Made by a program: the position numbers and the translations under genes. This document shows positions 16,409-24,654 of a DNA stretch of 40,946 nt, in pieces; positions within the stretch are counted from its first letter, which is position 1, and every line of letters starts with the position of its first letter. Under the pieces are notes generated by a model, which saw nothing but the letters and a program-made list of their open reading frames with translations, was not told the origin of the DNA and ran no database searches. Source of the DNA: Herbaspirillum sp. CF444. Lineage in GTDB: Bacteria; Pseudomonadota; Gammaproteobacteria; Burkholderiales; Burkholderiaceae_D. The stretch is taken from NCBI RefSeq assembly GCF_000282135.1, contig NZ_AKJW01000121.1, forward strand, positions 1-40,946. Direction: 5' to 3'.

Positions 16409-18730
16409 TCATGCTTTTTTCAGCTGCTCGCGTATCGGCAACTGGCGGATGCGCTTGCCGGTTGCCGCAAAGATTGCATTGCACAGCGCCGGCGCAATGG
16501 TCGGCGTGGCCGGTTCGCCGACGCCGCCCAGCGGCACGTCCAGCGCATGCGGCACGATGTGCACCTGGATTTGTCCCGGTGCGGCGAAGGCGCGCAAGAC
16601 TTCGTAGTCGTGGAAGTTGCTTTGTTCCACGGCGCCGTTCTTGAACGAGATCTCACCCGTCATCGCCAGGCTGATGCCCATGATGCAGGCGCCTTCGACT
16701 TGCGAGCGGATGCGGTCCGGGTTGATCGACGGGCCGCAATCGACGGCGATGTCGACGCGCGGGATCGATACTTCGCCTTCGTCGTTGACGACCACTTCGA
16801 CCACCGCCGCGATATACGTGACGAAGCTGTAGCATACCGCCAATCCGAGTCCGCGGCCCTTGGGCAGCTTGCGTCCCCAGCCGGCCTTTGCCGTTGCCAG
16901 TTCGATCACGCCGCGCATGCGGCCGGTATCGAGCGGATAACGTTCAGGCGATTCGCCGTAGTTCCAGCCGTCGGACATCTCCGACGGACTGATCTTGCGT
17001 GCCGGGCCGATGAGTTCAAGCAGGTAGTCGCGATGATCGCGCTTGGCCGCCGCTGCCAGTTCGGCGCTGAAAGATTGGACCGCGAAAGCATGCGGAATGT
17101 TCGATACCGAACGGAACCAGCCGATGCGCGCGTGCGCCTCGACTTCCGGCGCTTCCACGCGGAAATTCGGAATCGCGTAAGGAATGTTGATCGCCGACAT
17201 GCCCAGTTCGAACGGCGCTTCGCCCTTGGCGCCGGCGACGAAGATCGAAGCGATGGTCGGCGCGACCGTGCGGTGCAGCCAGGCGTTGACCTTGCCGTTG
17301 GCGTCGAGCGCAGCTTCCAGGTGTTCGACGGAAACGGTGTGCAGATAGTCGTGGTGGATGTCGTCTTCACGCGTCCAGGTGACCTTGACCGGCGCGCCGT
17401 TCATGGCCTTGGACAGCAGGGCCGCTTCGGCGGCGAAGTCGGGCTTGGACTTGCGGCCGAAACCGCCGCCCAGCAAGGTGACGTTGACGGTGACTTGCTC
17501 CGGCTTCAGGCCCAGATGGCCGGCCACGGTTTCGCGCGTGGCTTGCGGCGCCTGCACGCAGGCCCAGACTTCGCACTTGCCGTCGACGATGCGGGCGACG
17601 GCCGCAGGCGGCTCCATGGTCGCGTGGGCGATGTGCGGCAGATAATATTCGGCCTCGATGCGACGTGTTGCCGTTGACAGCGCGGCCATCGCGTCGCCGT
17701 TGTTGCGCACGGCCTTGGCCGGTTTGCGCGCAGCGGCTTCCATGGTCTTGCGGTATTCGGCCGAATCGTAAGACGCGTTGGGACCGTTGTCCCAGGTCAG
17801 CTTGAGCGCTTCGCGGCCCTTGATGGCGGCCCAGGTGTTGCGCGCGATCACGGCGACGCCGCCGAGCGGATTGAACAATGCCGGCGGCGGGCTGCCCTTG
17901 AGTTCGACGACGCGGATCACGCCGGGGATTTTCAGTGCTTCGCTGCTGTCGACGCCGGCCAGCTTGCCGCCATATACCGGAGGGCGGGCGATCACGGCGT
18001 AGACCATGCCTTCGAGGCGGGTGTCGATGCCGTATTGCGTGTTGCCGGTGACGATGTCATGCAGGTCGATGCCGCGCGTGCTGTCCTTGCCGATGTAGCG
18101 GAACTGTTGCGGCGTCTTGAGATGGACGGCGTCGCGTGCCGGCAGCGGCAATTTGGCGGCTTCTGCGGCGACGTCGCCGAAGCCGAGCTTGCGGCCGCTG
18201 GGCTTGTGGATGAGTTCGTGGTTCCTGGTTTCGACTTCGGCGACCGGGACTTTCCAGCGCGCCGCGGCGGCGGTTTCCAGCATCAGGCGGGCGGTGGCGC
18301 CGACCTGGCGCATGGGGCCGAAAGAATGGCGCATGCTGCGCGAGCCGTCGGTGTTCTGGTTGCCGTATTTTTCCTGGTCGCCTTGCGCCTGCAGCACGCG
18401 CACGCGACTCCAGTCGGCTTCCAGTTCATCGGCCACCACCATCGGCAGGCTGGTGCGCACGCCCTGGCCCATTTCGGAGCGGTGGGCGACGATGGTGACG
18501 ATGCCGTCGGCGCCGATCGAGACGAACAGCAGCGCGCTGTCCTTGAGTCCGCCCGGCATGCCGTCGCCGCCGTATTTGGGCGCGTCGGCGGCCGTGGCGA
18601 TGCCGACAATGCCATTGCTGCCGACCGTCAGCGCCAGGCCGGTGAAGGAGACCATGCCTTTGAGCAGGCTGCGGCGGCTCAGTTGTACTTTGCCGAGTTC
18701 ATCGACGCGTGTACTCATTCCTGCGCTCAT
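16409..18730 (-). CDS. Molybdopterin-binding oxidoreductase large subunit (IorB-like)
   Basis: The protein of 773 residues is the catalytic subunit of a two-subunit molybdenum hydroxylase of the isoquinoline 1-oxidoreductase/aldehyde dehydrogenase type. A twin-arginine signal is visible ([21 protein letters not shown], residues about 17-37). Cofactor-binding segments include [38 protein letters not shown] and the C-terminal GGVGEPATP with the catalytic glutamate at about 739. The ATG overlaps the stop of the small-subunit gene (ATGA); an internal ATG four codons on is possible. The substrate cannot be told from sequence. No cytochrome or FAD subunit is encoded nearby. Confidence 0.92.
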   Translation of the reverse strand: MSAGMSTRVDELGKVQLSRRSLLKGMVSFTGLALTVGSNGIVGIATAADAPKYGGDGMPGGLKDSALLFVSIGADGIVTIVAHRSEMGQGVRTSLPMVVADELEADWSRVRVLQAQGDQEKYGNQNTDGSRSMRHSFGPMRQVGATARLMLETAAAARWKVPVAEVETRNHELIHKPSGRKLGFGDVAAEAAKLPLPARDAVHLKTPQQFRYIGKDSTRGIDLHDIVTGNTQYGIDTRLEGMVYAVIARPPVYGGKLAGVDSSEALKIPGVIRVVELKGSPPPALFNPLGGVAVIARNTWAAIKGREALKLTWDNGPNASYDSAEYRKTMEAAARKPAKAVRNNGDAMAALSTATRRIEAEYYLPHIAHATMEPPAAVARIVDGKCEVWACVQAPQATRETVAGHLGLKPEQVTVNVTLLGGGFGRKSKPDFAAEAALLSKAMNGAPVKVTWTREDDIHHDYLHTVSVEHLEAALDANGKVNAWLHRTVAPTIASIFVAGAKGEAPFELGMSAINIPYAIPNFRVEAPEVEAHARIGWFRSVSNIPHAFAVQSFSAELAAAAKRDHRDYLLELIGPARKISPSEMSDGWNYGESPERYPLDTGRMRGVIELATAKAGWGRKLPKGRGLGLAVCYSFVTYIAAVVEVVVNDEGEVSIPRVDIAVDCGPSINPDRIRSQVEGACIMGISLAMTGEISFKNGAVEQSNFHDYEVLRAFAAPGQIQVHIVPHALDVPLGGVGEPATPTIAPALCNAIFAATGKRIRQLPIREQLKKA

Positions 18731-19194
18731 TTTGCACCTCCGTTCTGTGCCGCGGCCTGCTTGATGGCGGCTTTGATACGGGTGTAGGTGCCGCAGCGGC
18801 AGATGTTGCCGCTCATGGCGTCGTCAATGTCCTTGTCGGTCGGGTTCGGCGTGGTCTTCAGCAGCGCCGTGGCGGACATGATCTGGCCGGCCTGGCAATA
18901 GCCGCATTGCGGCACGCCCAGCGCCATCCAGGCGTCTTGCACCGATTTGCCGACCTTGTCTTGTGCAACTGCTTCGATGGTGGTGATCTGTTTGCCGGCG
19001 GCGGCCGAAATCGGCGTGATGCAGGAGCGGATCGGCTGGCCGTCCAGGTGCACCGTACAGGCGCCGCACAAGGCCATGCCGCAGCCGAATTTGGTGCCGG
19101 TCATGCCGAGCTGATCGCGCAAGGTCCAGAGGATGGGAGTGTCTTCGGGCAAATCGACGTTGTGCTGTTTGCCGTTGATGGTGAGCGTGGGCAT
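18727..19194 (-). CDS. 2Fe-2S small subunit of molybdenum oxidoreductase (IorA-like)
   Basis: The protein of 155 residues has two [2Fe-2S] domains. A plant-type ferredoxin cluster uses Cys38, Cys43, Cys46 and Cys58 ([11 protein letters not shown]). A four-helix domain uses Cys97, Cys100, Cys132 and Cys134 ([16 protein letters not shown]). It has no signal peptide and would be exported with the twin-arginine-bearing large subunit. The start ATG has AGGAACA upstream; an open frame further upstream is not family-like. It is first of the oxidoreductase genes. Confidence 0.94.
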   Translation of the reverse strand: MPTLTINGKQHNVDLPEDTPILWTLRDQLGMTGTKFGCGMALCGACTVHLDGQPIRSCITPISAAAGKQITTIEAVAQDKVGKSVQDAWMALGVPQCGYCQAGQIMSATALLKTTPNPTDKDIDDAMSGNICRCGTYTRIKAAIKQAAAQNGGAK

Positions 19195-19325
19195 TGTTCC
19201 TATACCTTTCCGACTTGGGGGAGACCTAGTGAAGGAATATTTCGCTGCCATAGGCAATGTAGCAGCAAATCCTGCGAGTTGTTGGAGTATCGCAATGATT
19301 AGTGCGCGTTGAAATGAAAAGCTTT

Positions 19326-19352
19326 GGAATTCTAGATTCCTGATTGAGGAAT
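19326..19352. promoter_or_regulatory. Candidate LysR-type operator: three alternating GGAAT/ATTCC half-sites
   Basis: GGAAT at 19326-19330, ATTCC at 19336-19340 and GGAAT at 19348-19352 alternate in orientation. The pair at 19335-19352 forms a 6-base-arm inverted repeat AGATTCC...GGAAT region that contains a T-N11-A core, the classic LysR box. It lies just after the LysR gene and 130-160 bases upstream of the 2Fe-2S subunit start, a fitting place to control the oxidoreductase genes. Confidence 0.5.
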
Positions 19353-19367
19353 AATGGAGGGATTGCT

Positions 19368-20291
19368 TCAGGTAGCCGACTTTGAGCCGATCGGAAAATC
19401 GTCTGAAGCGGAAAGCGCCTCCACCAGCGCATCGAATACCAGCCGTACGCGGGCAGGAACCGGGCCGCGCTGGGGGCGGTAGACGTAGAGGTCCCACGGC
19501 GTCGGTTCCAGCTCCGGCAGCACCGTCACCAGTTCGCCGTTGCGGATATAAGGCATGGCCATGAAGGCCGCCAGTTGGCCGAAGGCCACGCCGTCGAGCA
19601 CGGAGCGGCGCTCGGTATCGGGATCGTCGGTAATGAAGGCCGGCAGGCGCGGGCCGACCTGCTGGCCGTCGGCGAAATACCAGGGCCAGAGACGGCCGGT
19701 GTTGCGGTCGACGATGGCGCTCATGGGGCGCTCCACCAGTTGTTCCAGCGTGGTCGGCACGCCGCAGCGCGCAATCAGCGCCGGGCTGGCGCAGACGAAA
19801 AACGCCACCTTGGCGACGGCGCGCGCCACATAGCGGCTGTCGCGCAGAAAGCCGACGCGGATGCCGATGTCGATCTTGTCGTCGACCGCATCGGTGATGA
19901 CTTCCGACAGGCGCAGGTCCAGCGTGATGTTGGGATGGTCGAGCGCAATCTTGTTGAGCAGCGGCAGCAGGTAGGTGCGCGTGAGGGTGCTGGGTGCCGT
20001 GATGCGGACGATGCCGCGCAATTCATTGTCGTTGCGGTGATTGTTGTCGAGAAACAAATCGTCGAGCGCATTGATCGACATGCGGGCGCGATGCATGAGG
20101 CGTTCGCCGAACGCGGTGATGCGTACCTGGCGGGTATTGCGATGAAACAGCAACTCCCCGAAAGCCGTTTCCAGTTCCTTGACGGCGCGCGTGACCACTT
20201 GCGGCGAGATGCCCATGCGCACGGCGGCCTCGCGAAAGCTGGCGCTTTCTGCTGCCATGCAAAAGATTCTTAGCTGCTCGATGCGGTTCAG
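19368..20291 (-). CDS. LysR-family regulator, possibly using a CTG start
   Basis: This is a standard LysR protein: helix-turn-helix at the N-terminus ([24 protein letters not shown]) and a substrate-binding domain ([39 protein letters not shown]). The first in-frame ATG is at 20258, but it would cut off the first helix. The codons upstream read [10 protein letters not shown], exactly the missing LysR beginning. No upstream ATG, GTG or TTG exists in frame before the stop at 20357-20355; a CTG at 20291-20289 does, with AAGGAAG about six bases before it. I therefore extend the gene to that CTG (307 residues). It is upstream of the oxidoreductase genes on the same strand and probably regulates them. 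Confidence 0.88.
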   Translation of the reverse strand: MNRIEQLRIFCMAAESASFREAAVRMGISPQVVTRAVKELETAFGELLFHRNTRQVRITAFGERLMHRARMSINALDDLFLDNNHRNDNELRGIVRITAPSTLTRTYLLPLLNKIALDHPNITLDLRLSEVITDAVDDKIDIGIRVGFLRDSRYVARAVAKVAFFVCASPALIARCGVPTTLEQLVERPMSAIVDRNTGRLWPWYFADGQQVGPRLPAFITDDPDTERRSVLDGVAFGQLAAFMAMPYIRNGELVTVLPELEPTPWDLYVYRPQRGPVPARVRLVFDALVEALSASDDFPIGSKSAT

Positions 20292-20631
20292 TTCGTTCTT
20301 CCTTGTTGCGGGGGTTTTTGGAGCGTTTTTATCGGCGCGACAGACGTCGGAGCATTATTCCACAAACAGGAACTTAAGATGCGAGAGGCGGCAACCCCTG
20401 CAATCCTGCATGGATGGTGTATGGTGGAGAGAAGAAGCCGAAGACTGTCGGCGCGTATCGCAGTATCGCAAAGAAGACGAAAATGCGACCCGAAGTCGCA
20501 GCTTGGTGGTCGCAGAAATCGGGTTGAACTAATGATTTTTGCCCTAGTCCCACTTGAAGATCATGCTGAAAAGCACGTATTTCCGATCATGATTGACGTG
20601 ATGATGTGATTGACAAACCGGCAAGGGAGAA
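20292..20631. other. Intergenic region with no convincing gene
   Basis: These 340 bases separate the LysR gene from a small unknown gene. A 76-codon frame at 20379-20609 has an AGGAAC-type ribosome site but an arginine-rich, unfamiliar product, and I do not call it. A weak promoter-like pair TTGAAG (20554-20559) and TATTTC (20578-20583), spaced by 18, could serve the gene at 20632. Confidence 0.5.
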
Positions 20632-20886
20632 ATGATGAAAGTGGACGTGTACAAAAGGTCTGAAGACAGCAATCTTTGTTCTTATCTCGTCGTTCCGACC
20701 GAGAAGCTTTTGCCTCAGGAAGTCGCCAGCACAGACTGGCTGGTGCATGAATTGAATGTGGATTTTGAGCGCGATGGCGGCAAGCATTACACCCTCAATC
20801 CCGATGACGCTTTTCACCAGATCGGCGAAAAGGGCTACGCGATCAGTCATCTGGGCGATCGCACCACCGATACCGATGCACATTGA
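20632..20886 (+). CDS. Small protein of unknown function (84 residues)
   Basis: I do not recognise a family. The start is well supported by AAGGGAGAA just before ATGATG. The product is acidic-to-neutral, soluble and starts MMKVDVYKRSEDSNLCSYLVVP; it contains a strand-rich first half and ends GDRTTDTDAH. No signal peptide, membrane segment or cysteine motif is seen. It lies 93 bases before another small unrecognised gene of similar size in the same direction, so the two may be co-transcribed. Confidence 0.75.
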   Translation: MMKVDVYKRSEDSNLCSYLVVPTEKLLPQEVASTDWLVHELNVDFERDGGKHYTLNPDDAFHQIGEKGYAISHLGDRTTDTDAH

Positions 20887-20979
20887 TGTGAGTTTGTAGA
20901 ATAGAAAACGGAAGAGCGGGACGCCGTGGATCGCAGCTTCCGACAGCCATGAATGACCGCACGCAGACGAGGAGACATC

Positions 20980-21213
20980 ATGCCGATAGAACAGGTAGGG
21001 GACTACGAAATCGAGTATTCGGGGGTGAAGCTGGTTTCGGACCGCAATAACTGGGCGGCGACGGTGGCCATCTTCGGTCCGTCAACCAACCCCATGCATC
21101 GCAACGCCATTTTCCCGTCCCAGCGCGTCTTGCTGGACACCATCTTTGAAGATGAAAAATCGGCAGAGCGGGAAGCCAGAAAGGCAGCGGTGGAAATGCT
21201 GCCGCATCACTGA
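20980..21213 (+). CDS. Small protein of unknown function (77 residues)
   Basis: I do not recognise a family. I chose the ATG at 20980 because GAGGAGA lies directly upstream, giving a product starting MPIEQVGDYEIEYSGVKL; an upstream in-frame ATG gives an unlikely arginine-rich extension. The protein has a beta-rich first half (DYEIEYSGVKLVSDRNNWAA) and a charged helical end (EDEKSAEREARKAAVEML). It has no signal or membrane segment. It is convergent with the diguanylate cyclase, with a 16-base gap. Confidence 0.75.
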   Translation: MPIEQVGDYEIEYSGVKLVSDRNNWAATVAIFGPSTNPMHRNAIFPSQRVLLDTIFEDEKSAEREARKAAVEMLPHH

Positions 21214-21229
21214 GCGTCGCGGAGCGTGT

Positions 21230-22798
21230 TCAGGCTGGCCCGCAGGCCGGCGGAATTTTGTCGTCGCTGCTGCACACCTGGTTGCGTCCGCGCGCCTTGG
21301 CGGTATAGAGCGCCTTGTCGGCGGCGCTGACCAGATCCATCAGGTTGCAGTTCTTGGTCGGTACGATTGCCTGCACGCCGACGCTGATGGTGACGATGCC
21401 GGTCGGATTCTTACCGTGCGGAATGTTGAGACTACGCACGTCGGCGCAGATTTTCTCGGCGACGCTGACTGCCCCTTCCAGATCGGTGTTGGGCAGCAAG
21501 ATGGCGAACTCCTCACCGCCATAACGCGCCGACAGGTCGCCCGGGCGGTTCATCTTGATGACTTTGCCGATCTTTTGCAGGCAGACGTCGCCGGCCGGAT
21601 GGCCGTAGGTGTCGTTGTATTTCTTGAAATGGTCGACGTCGATCATCAACAGCGCCAGCGACTGGCTTTCACGCTTGGCTCGGTTGAATTCGTTGGCCAG
21701 CGTAACGTCGAACTGACGCCGGTTGGCGACCCCGGTGAGGCTGTCTTCCAGCGCCATCTTCTGCAACGTTTTGTTCATTTCCACAAGTTGTTCGCGCGCG
21801 GACAGCAGCTTTTGCTGGGCCTGGGCGCGCAGCTTGATCTGATTGACCAGGCGCTTGCCCAGCCAGGCCAGCATGGCCACCAGAATCAACACGCCTATCG
21901 ATTGCAGCAGCGTTTCGGTGCGCCAGCCGGAGAGGACTTCATCGTAAGAAACGCCCGCGGTGACGAACAGCGGATATTTCTCCAGACGCTTGTAGCTGTA
22001 TATGCGCAGTAAGCCGTCGCGCGGCGACTGGATCAGGGCGACGCCGCGCTTGTTGCGACGGGTGTGTTCGCTGACGAGATTCTCGTTGCTGATGTTCTTG
22101 CCGATGGAGTCGGCCTGCAGCGGAAGTTCCGCCAGCAAGATGCCGGCCTGCGACGCCAGCAGGATTTCGCCTTTTTTGCCGGTGTCGAAGCTGGCGTAAA
22201 ACTTGAGGAAATAATCGACGGGCACCGTGGCCAGCGCGACGCCTGCGAAACTGCCGTCAGGCCGATTGATGCGTCGCGAGACGGGAATGATCCAGTCGCC
22301 GGTCGAGCGGCTCTTGACCGGCAGACCGATGTGCGCGTTGCGATCGGTATGGGTCATGTGGAAGATGAAATACTCGCGATCCGCGTTGTTCAGCATCCAG
22401 GGCGAGTCGTCGAGCGAATTCACCAGCCATTTTCCGGTCTGGTCGTAGATGAAGAGGCCTTGCAGTTGCGGCAGCTCCTTGACGTAGGACGCCAGCAGCG
22501 GATACAGGCGCGCCAGAGCTTCGCGATCGTTGCCTTCCACTTCCAGGCGCTGCACCATGCCGAACAGCACCGAATCGGCCGAAGTCAGCGTCGCTTCGGC
22601 ATGCTCGGCCAGCGCGCGCGACAGGTTGGCGGTGGCGACCTGGGCATCGTCGATGTCCTTGCTGCGAACATTCCACGAAAAGAAGATATGCAGCGCAAGG
22701 ATGGAAATGCAGACCAGCCCGACGAAGACGGTAGCAAAAATACGAATGTTGACGCGCTTGGCGCTGGAGGAGGCCGGCGCCTCTTCAAGGGTAGTCAT
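21230..22798 (-). CDS. Membrane diguanylate cyclase with periplasmic Cache-type sensor
   Basis: The protein of 522 residues has a membrane segment at about 19-41, a periplasmic double-Cache-like sensor (about 45-290; [35 protein letters not shown]) and a second membrane segment at about 295-315. A coiled linker leads to a GGDEF domain. The active motif is GGEEF at 427-431, and an inhibitory RxxD site (RPGD, 418-421) lies five residues before it, so it should make c-di-GMP with product inhibition. It opposes the phosphodiesterase encoded at 12512-14620. The signal sensed is unknown; small organic acids or amino acids are common for this fold. Confidence 0.93.
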   Translation of the reverse strand: MTTLEEAPASSSAKRVNIRIFATVFVGLVCISILALHIFFSWNVRSKDIDDAQVATANLSRALAEHAEATLTSADSVLFGMVQRLEVEGNDREALARLYPLLASYVKELPQLQGLFIYDQTGKWLVNSLDDSPWMLNNADREYFIFHMTHTDRNAHIGLPVKSRSTGDWIIPVSRRINRPDGSFAGVALATVPVDYFLKFYASFDTGKKGEILLASQAGILLAELPLQADSIGKNISNENLVSEHTRRNKRGVALIQSPRDGLLRIYSYKRLEKYPLFVTAGVSYDEVLSGWRTETLLQSIGVLILVAMLAWLGKRLVNQIKLRAQAQQKLLSAREQLVEMNKTLQKMALEDSLTGVANRRQFDVTLANEFNRAKRESQSLALLMIDVDHFKKYNDTYGHPAGDVCLQKIGKVIKMNRPGDLSARYGGEEFAILLPNTDLEGAVSVAEKICADVRSLNIPHGKNPTGIVTISVGVQAIVPTKNCNLMDLVSAADKALYTAKARGRNQVCSSDDKIPPACGPA

Positions 22799-23063
22799 CT
22801 ATATCGATTCCATTTTCGTTCTGTGAACGGATATCGCTGAAACATAACTACGGGCTATAACAATGGGTGTTTTTGCCGCCGATGCAATGTGTTTGTTTTA
22901 ATGCAGCGGATTGGTTACACGATAGCAGCATTGACAGGAGATGTGCGCAAAGAGAAGACGAATTAATCCCTCTTATTTCTCTTGCTTCTTTCACTGGCCC
23001 ATACAATCGCGGCGGCCGCTTCACCGCGTGTTTTGCCGATGATGCAGCGGCGCACCGCGCGAC

Positions 23064-23423
23064 TCAGCCGCGCGCGCCCGGCACGCTTTGCCAACGCACG
23101 CTGCGGATGCTTTTTTCCAACCCGAGGCGGCTGACCAGACGCACCAAAGCGGCGCGTTCGGCGGTGGAGCAGGCCAGCGAGATGGTGTAGTCGACCAGTT
23201 GCAGGTGTGCGCGTGGCGTGATTTCCAATTCGTAACCCTGGTCGAAGCCATCCTGCAGCTGCAGCAAGATCAGTTCTTCAATCCGCTGGGCCTCGTTGCA
23301 GCGGCACGATGCGATCACTTCATAAGGAAGGCGTTGTGGCGCGGCGGGCGACGACGTATTGTTCAGAAAATAGTTGCCGTTGAAAAAGGTGTCGAGTTTG
23401 GTTTCCAGTTTGGTAATGCGCAT
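23064..23423 (-). CDS. Stand-alone MgtC C-terminal-like domain protein
   Basis: The protein of 119 residues has no membrane segments. Residues about 35-115 resemble the cytosolic C-terminal domain of the MgtC-family protein encoded just upstream. Both have a cysteine-containing first strand (IASCRCNEAQ versus SIVCRPDDEV), a central strand ending in LEITPRAH versus LEVRADLI, and a matching end VSRLGLEKSIRSVRW versus VSRVSLEKGVSAARW. The first 30 residues are unlike MgtC. The start has GGGAAGGAG upstream. It lies 82 bases after the mgtC-like gene on the same strand. It may pair with or compete for the parent domain; this is inference. Confidence 0.8.
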   Translation of the reverse strand: MRITKLETKLDTFFNGNYFLNNTSSPAAPQRLPYEVIASCRCNEAQRIEELILLQLQDGFDQGYELEITPRAHLQLVDYTISLACSTAERAALVRLVSRLGLEKSIRSVRWQSVPGARG

Positions 23424-23445
23424 GGTGTTGCTCCTTCCCCTGGAC

Positions 23446-23473
23446 CGTCCCTGTCGCCTGGCGGCGCGGGACG
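23446..23473. other. Hairpin between the mgtC-like gene and the orphan domain gene
   Basis: CGTCCC (23446-23451) and GGGACG (23468-23473) form a 6-pair stem around a GC-rich 16-base loop that can pair internally. It lies 23 bases or more before the orphan domain start, close to its ribosome site, with no T tract. It may adjust the ratio of the two products. Confidence 0.4.
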
Positions 23474-23505
23474 ACCCTTTATATGATTTCTATAACGTCC
23501 TGATC

Positions 23506-24210
23506 CTATACTTCGACGACATTGAGTACCGCCCAACGCGCGGCGCTGACGCCTTTTTCAAGGCTGACCCGACTGACGATCTGCTCCAGTTGCAGATGAT
23601 TGCTGGGTGAGGTGATCAGGTCGGCGCGTACCTCCAGATGATTGCCGGAAGGAAGGTCTTCGCTGTGCAGCGATTGCACGATCAGGTGCGGCATGCCGTT
23701 GAGCATATGCAGCATCAGCGTGCGGACCTGCACTTCATCGTCGGGACGGCAGACGATGGAGAGGCGGTAGACCTGTTCGATTTCCGTTGCGCGCTGCAGA
23801 TCCTGTTTGTTGATCAGATGGGCGACGCTGCGCAACAGTACGTTGGCGCCCAGGATGGCGCCTGCGCCGATGCCGGCTTCCAGCGGATGGCCGAGACCGG
23901 ACAGCACGCCGATGGCGGCGGAGCACCACAAGGTGGCGGCGGTATTGAGGCCGCGCACGTTGATGCCTTCGCGCATGATCACGCCGGCGCCGAGAAAGCC
24001 GATGCCGGAGACGACGTAAGAGGCGATGCGCGTGGCACCCTGCGGGTCGGTCTCGAAGGCCGAGACCATGACAAACAGCGCCGCGCCGGTCGACACCAGC
24101 GCATTGGTGCGCAAGCCGGCCATGCGCTGGCGCATTTGCCGTTCGGCGCCGATGATGGAGCCGAGAACCAGCGCCAGCAAAATGCGTAACGCGAAAACGT
24201 GTGCATCCAT
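23506..24210 (-). CDS. MgtC/SapB family membrane protein
   Basis: The protein of 234 residues has four to five membrane segments in its first 135 residues and a soluble C-terminal ACT-like domain. Family signatures are IIGAERQMRQRMAGLRTNAL, VSGIGFLGAGVI, and VRGLNTAATLWCSAAIG. MgtC proteins are linked to growth in low magnesium and to inhibition of the F-type ATPase in Salmonella; the role here is inferred from family. I start at the ATG giving MDAHVFALRILL, with AAGGAT upstream; the frame is open further back but not family-like. It has a strong promoter about 300 bases upstream and is followed by a gene for a similar C-terminal domain. Confidence 0.9.
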   Translation of the reverse strand: MDAHVFALRILLALVLGSIIGAERQMRQRMAGLRTNALVSTGAALFVMVSAFETDPQGATRIASYVVSGIGFLGAGVIMREGINVRGLNTAATLWCSAAIGVLSGLGHPLEAGIGAGAILGANVLLRSVAHLINKQDLQRATEIEQVYRLSIVCRPDDEVQVRTLMLHMLNGMPHLIVQSLHSEDLPSGNHLEVRADLITSPSNHLQLEQIVSRVSLEKGVSAARWAVLNVVEV

Positions 24211-24500
24211 GGGTAAAAATCCTTCCCTGTCCGGATGCGCGCGACGCCCAGGCCCATAAGCCCATAGGCGTGTGCACATCGTTCTTGCCGGCGCGAACAA
24301 TAGCGCGCCTGCGCAAGCATTGAAAATGAAAAGACGGGAAGAAAAGGGAAGGGTGAGAATTCACCGCGACACTGCAACCGGAACAACTTCGGCTGCAGCA
24401 GGGATGGCGCTGCGAGGGAAAGCTGGTCCGGGTTATCGACCCGTCTGCATTAAGTAACTAGAACAACTGTCCACTTCGTGTTTTCACCAAAAATTGAGAT
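24211..24500 (-). other. Long structured leader of the mgtC-like gene
   Basis: About 290 bases lie between the predicted transcription start and the ATG. On the minus strand there are several small stems: CGGGT/ACCCG at 24443-24429, arms GCAGC/GCTGC near 24411-24393, and GGTGA/TCACC at 24365-24352. The last is followed by a pyrimidine-rich run (24351-24320) resembling a weak attenuator. A five-codon frame ATG...TAA encoding MQTGR ends in the first stem. I see no match to the M-box riboswitch. Leader control of magnesium genes is common, so regulation here is plausible but unproven. Confidence 0.4.
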
Positions 24501-24506
24501 GGGCGC

Positions 24507-24535
24507 AATATAAAGGATGAGAAATCATGCGTCAA
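24507..24535 (-). promoter_or_regulatory. Sigma70-type promoter of the mgtC-like gene
   Basis: On the minus strand TTGACG (24535-24530) and TATATT (24512-24507) are separated by 17 bases, each one mismatch from consensus. Transcription would start near 24500. Confidence 0.65.
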
Positions 24536-24654
24536 GCACAAGCGCCGGCAATGTTGCTTTCGGTGTACCTGAGGATGGCCGCGCGTCGCAACGCAATTCA
24601 ACATAAAATTGTATGGGTACAGATTACGCCTTTCTCTTCCATTTCAATCCGACA

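Noticed and set aside
15401..17677. A 758-codon plus-strand frame opposite xdhC and the molybdopterin subunit
   Set aside because: Lies antisense to proteins with exact cofactor motifs; composition is that of a shadow frame.
20379..20609. A 76-codon frame in the gap before the small unknown gene
   Set aside because: There is an AGGAAC-like site, but the product is arginine-rich and unlike any family, and composition matches non-coding sequence; kept as part of the intergenic note only.
24211..24500. M-box or other known magnesium riboswitch in the mgtC leader
   Set aside because: I could not find the conserved M-box sequence blocks; only small independent stems are visible.
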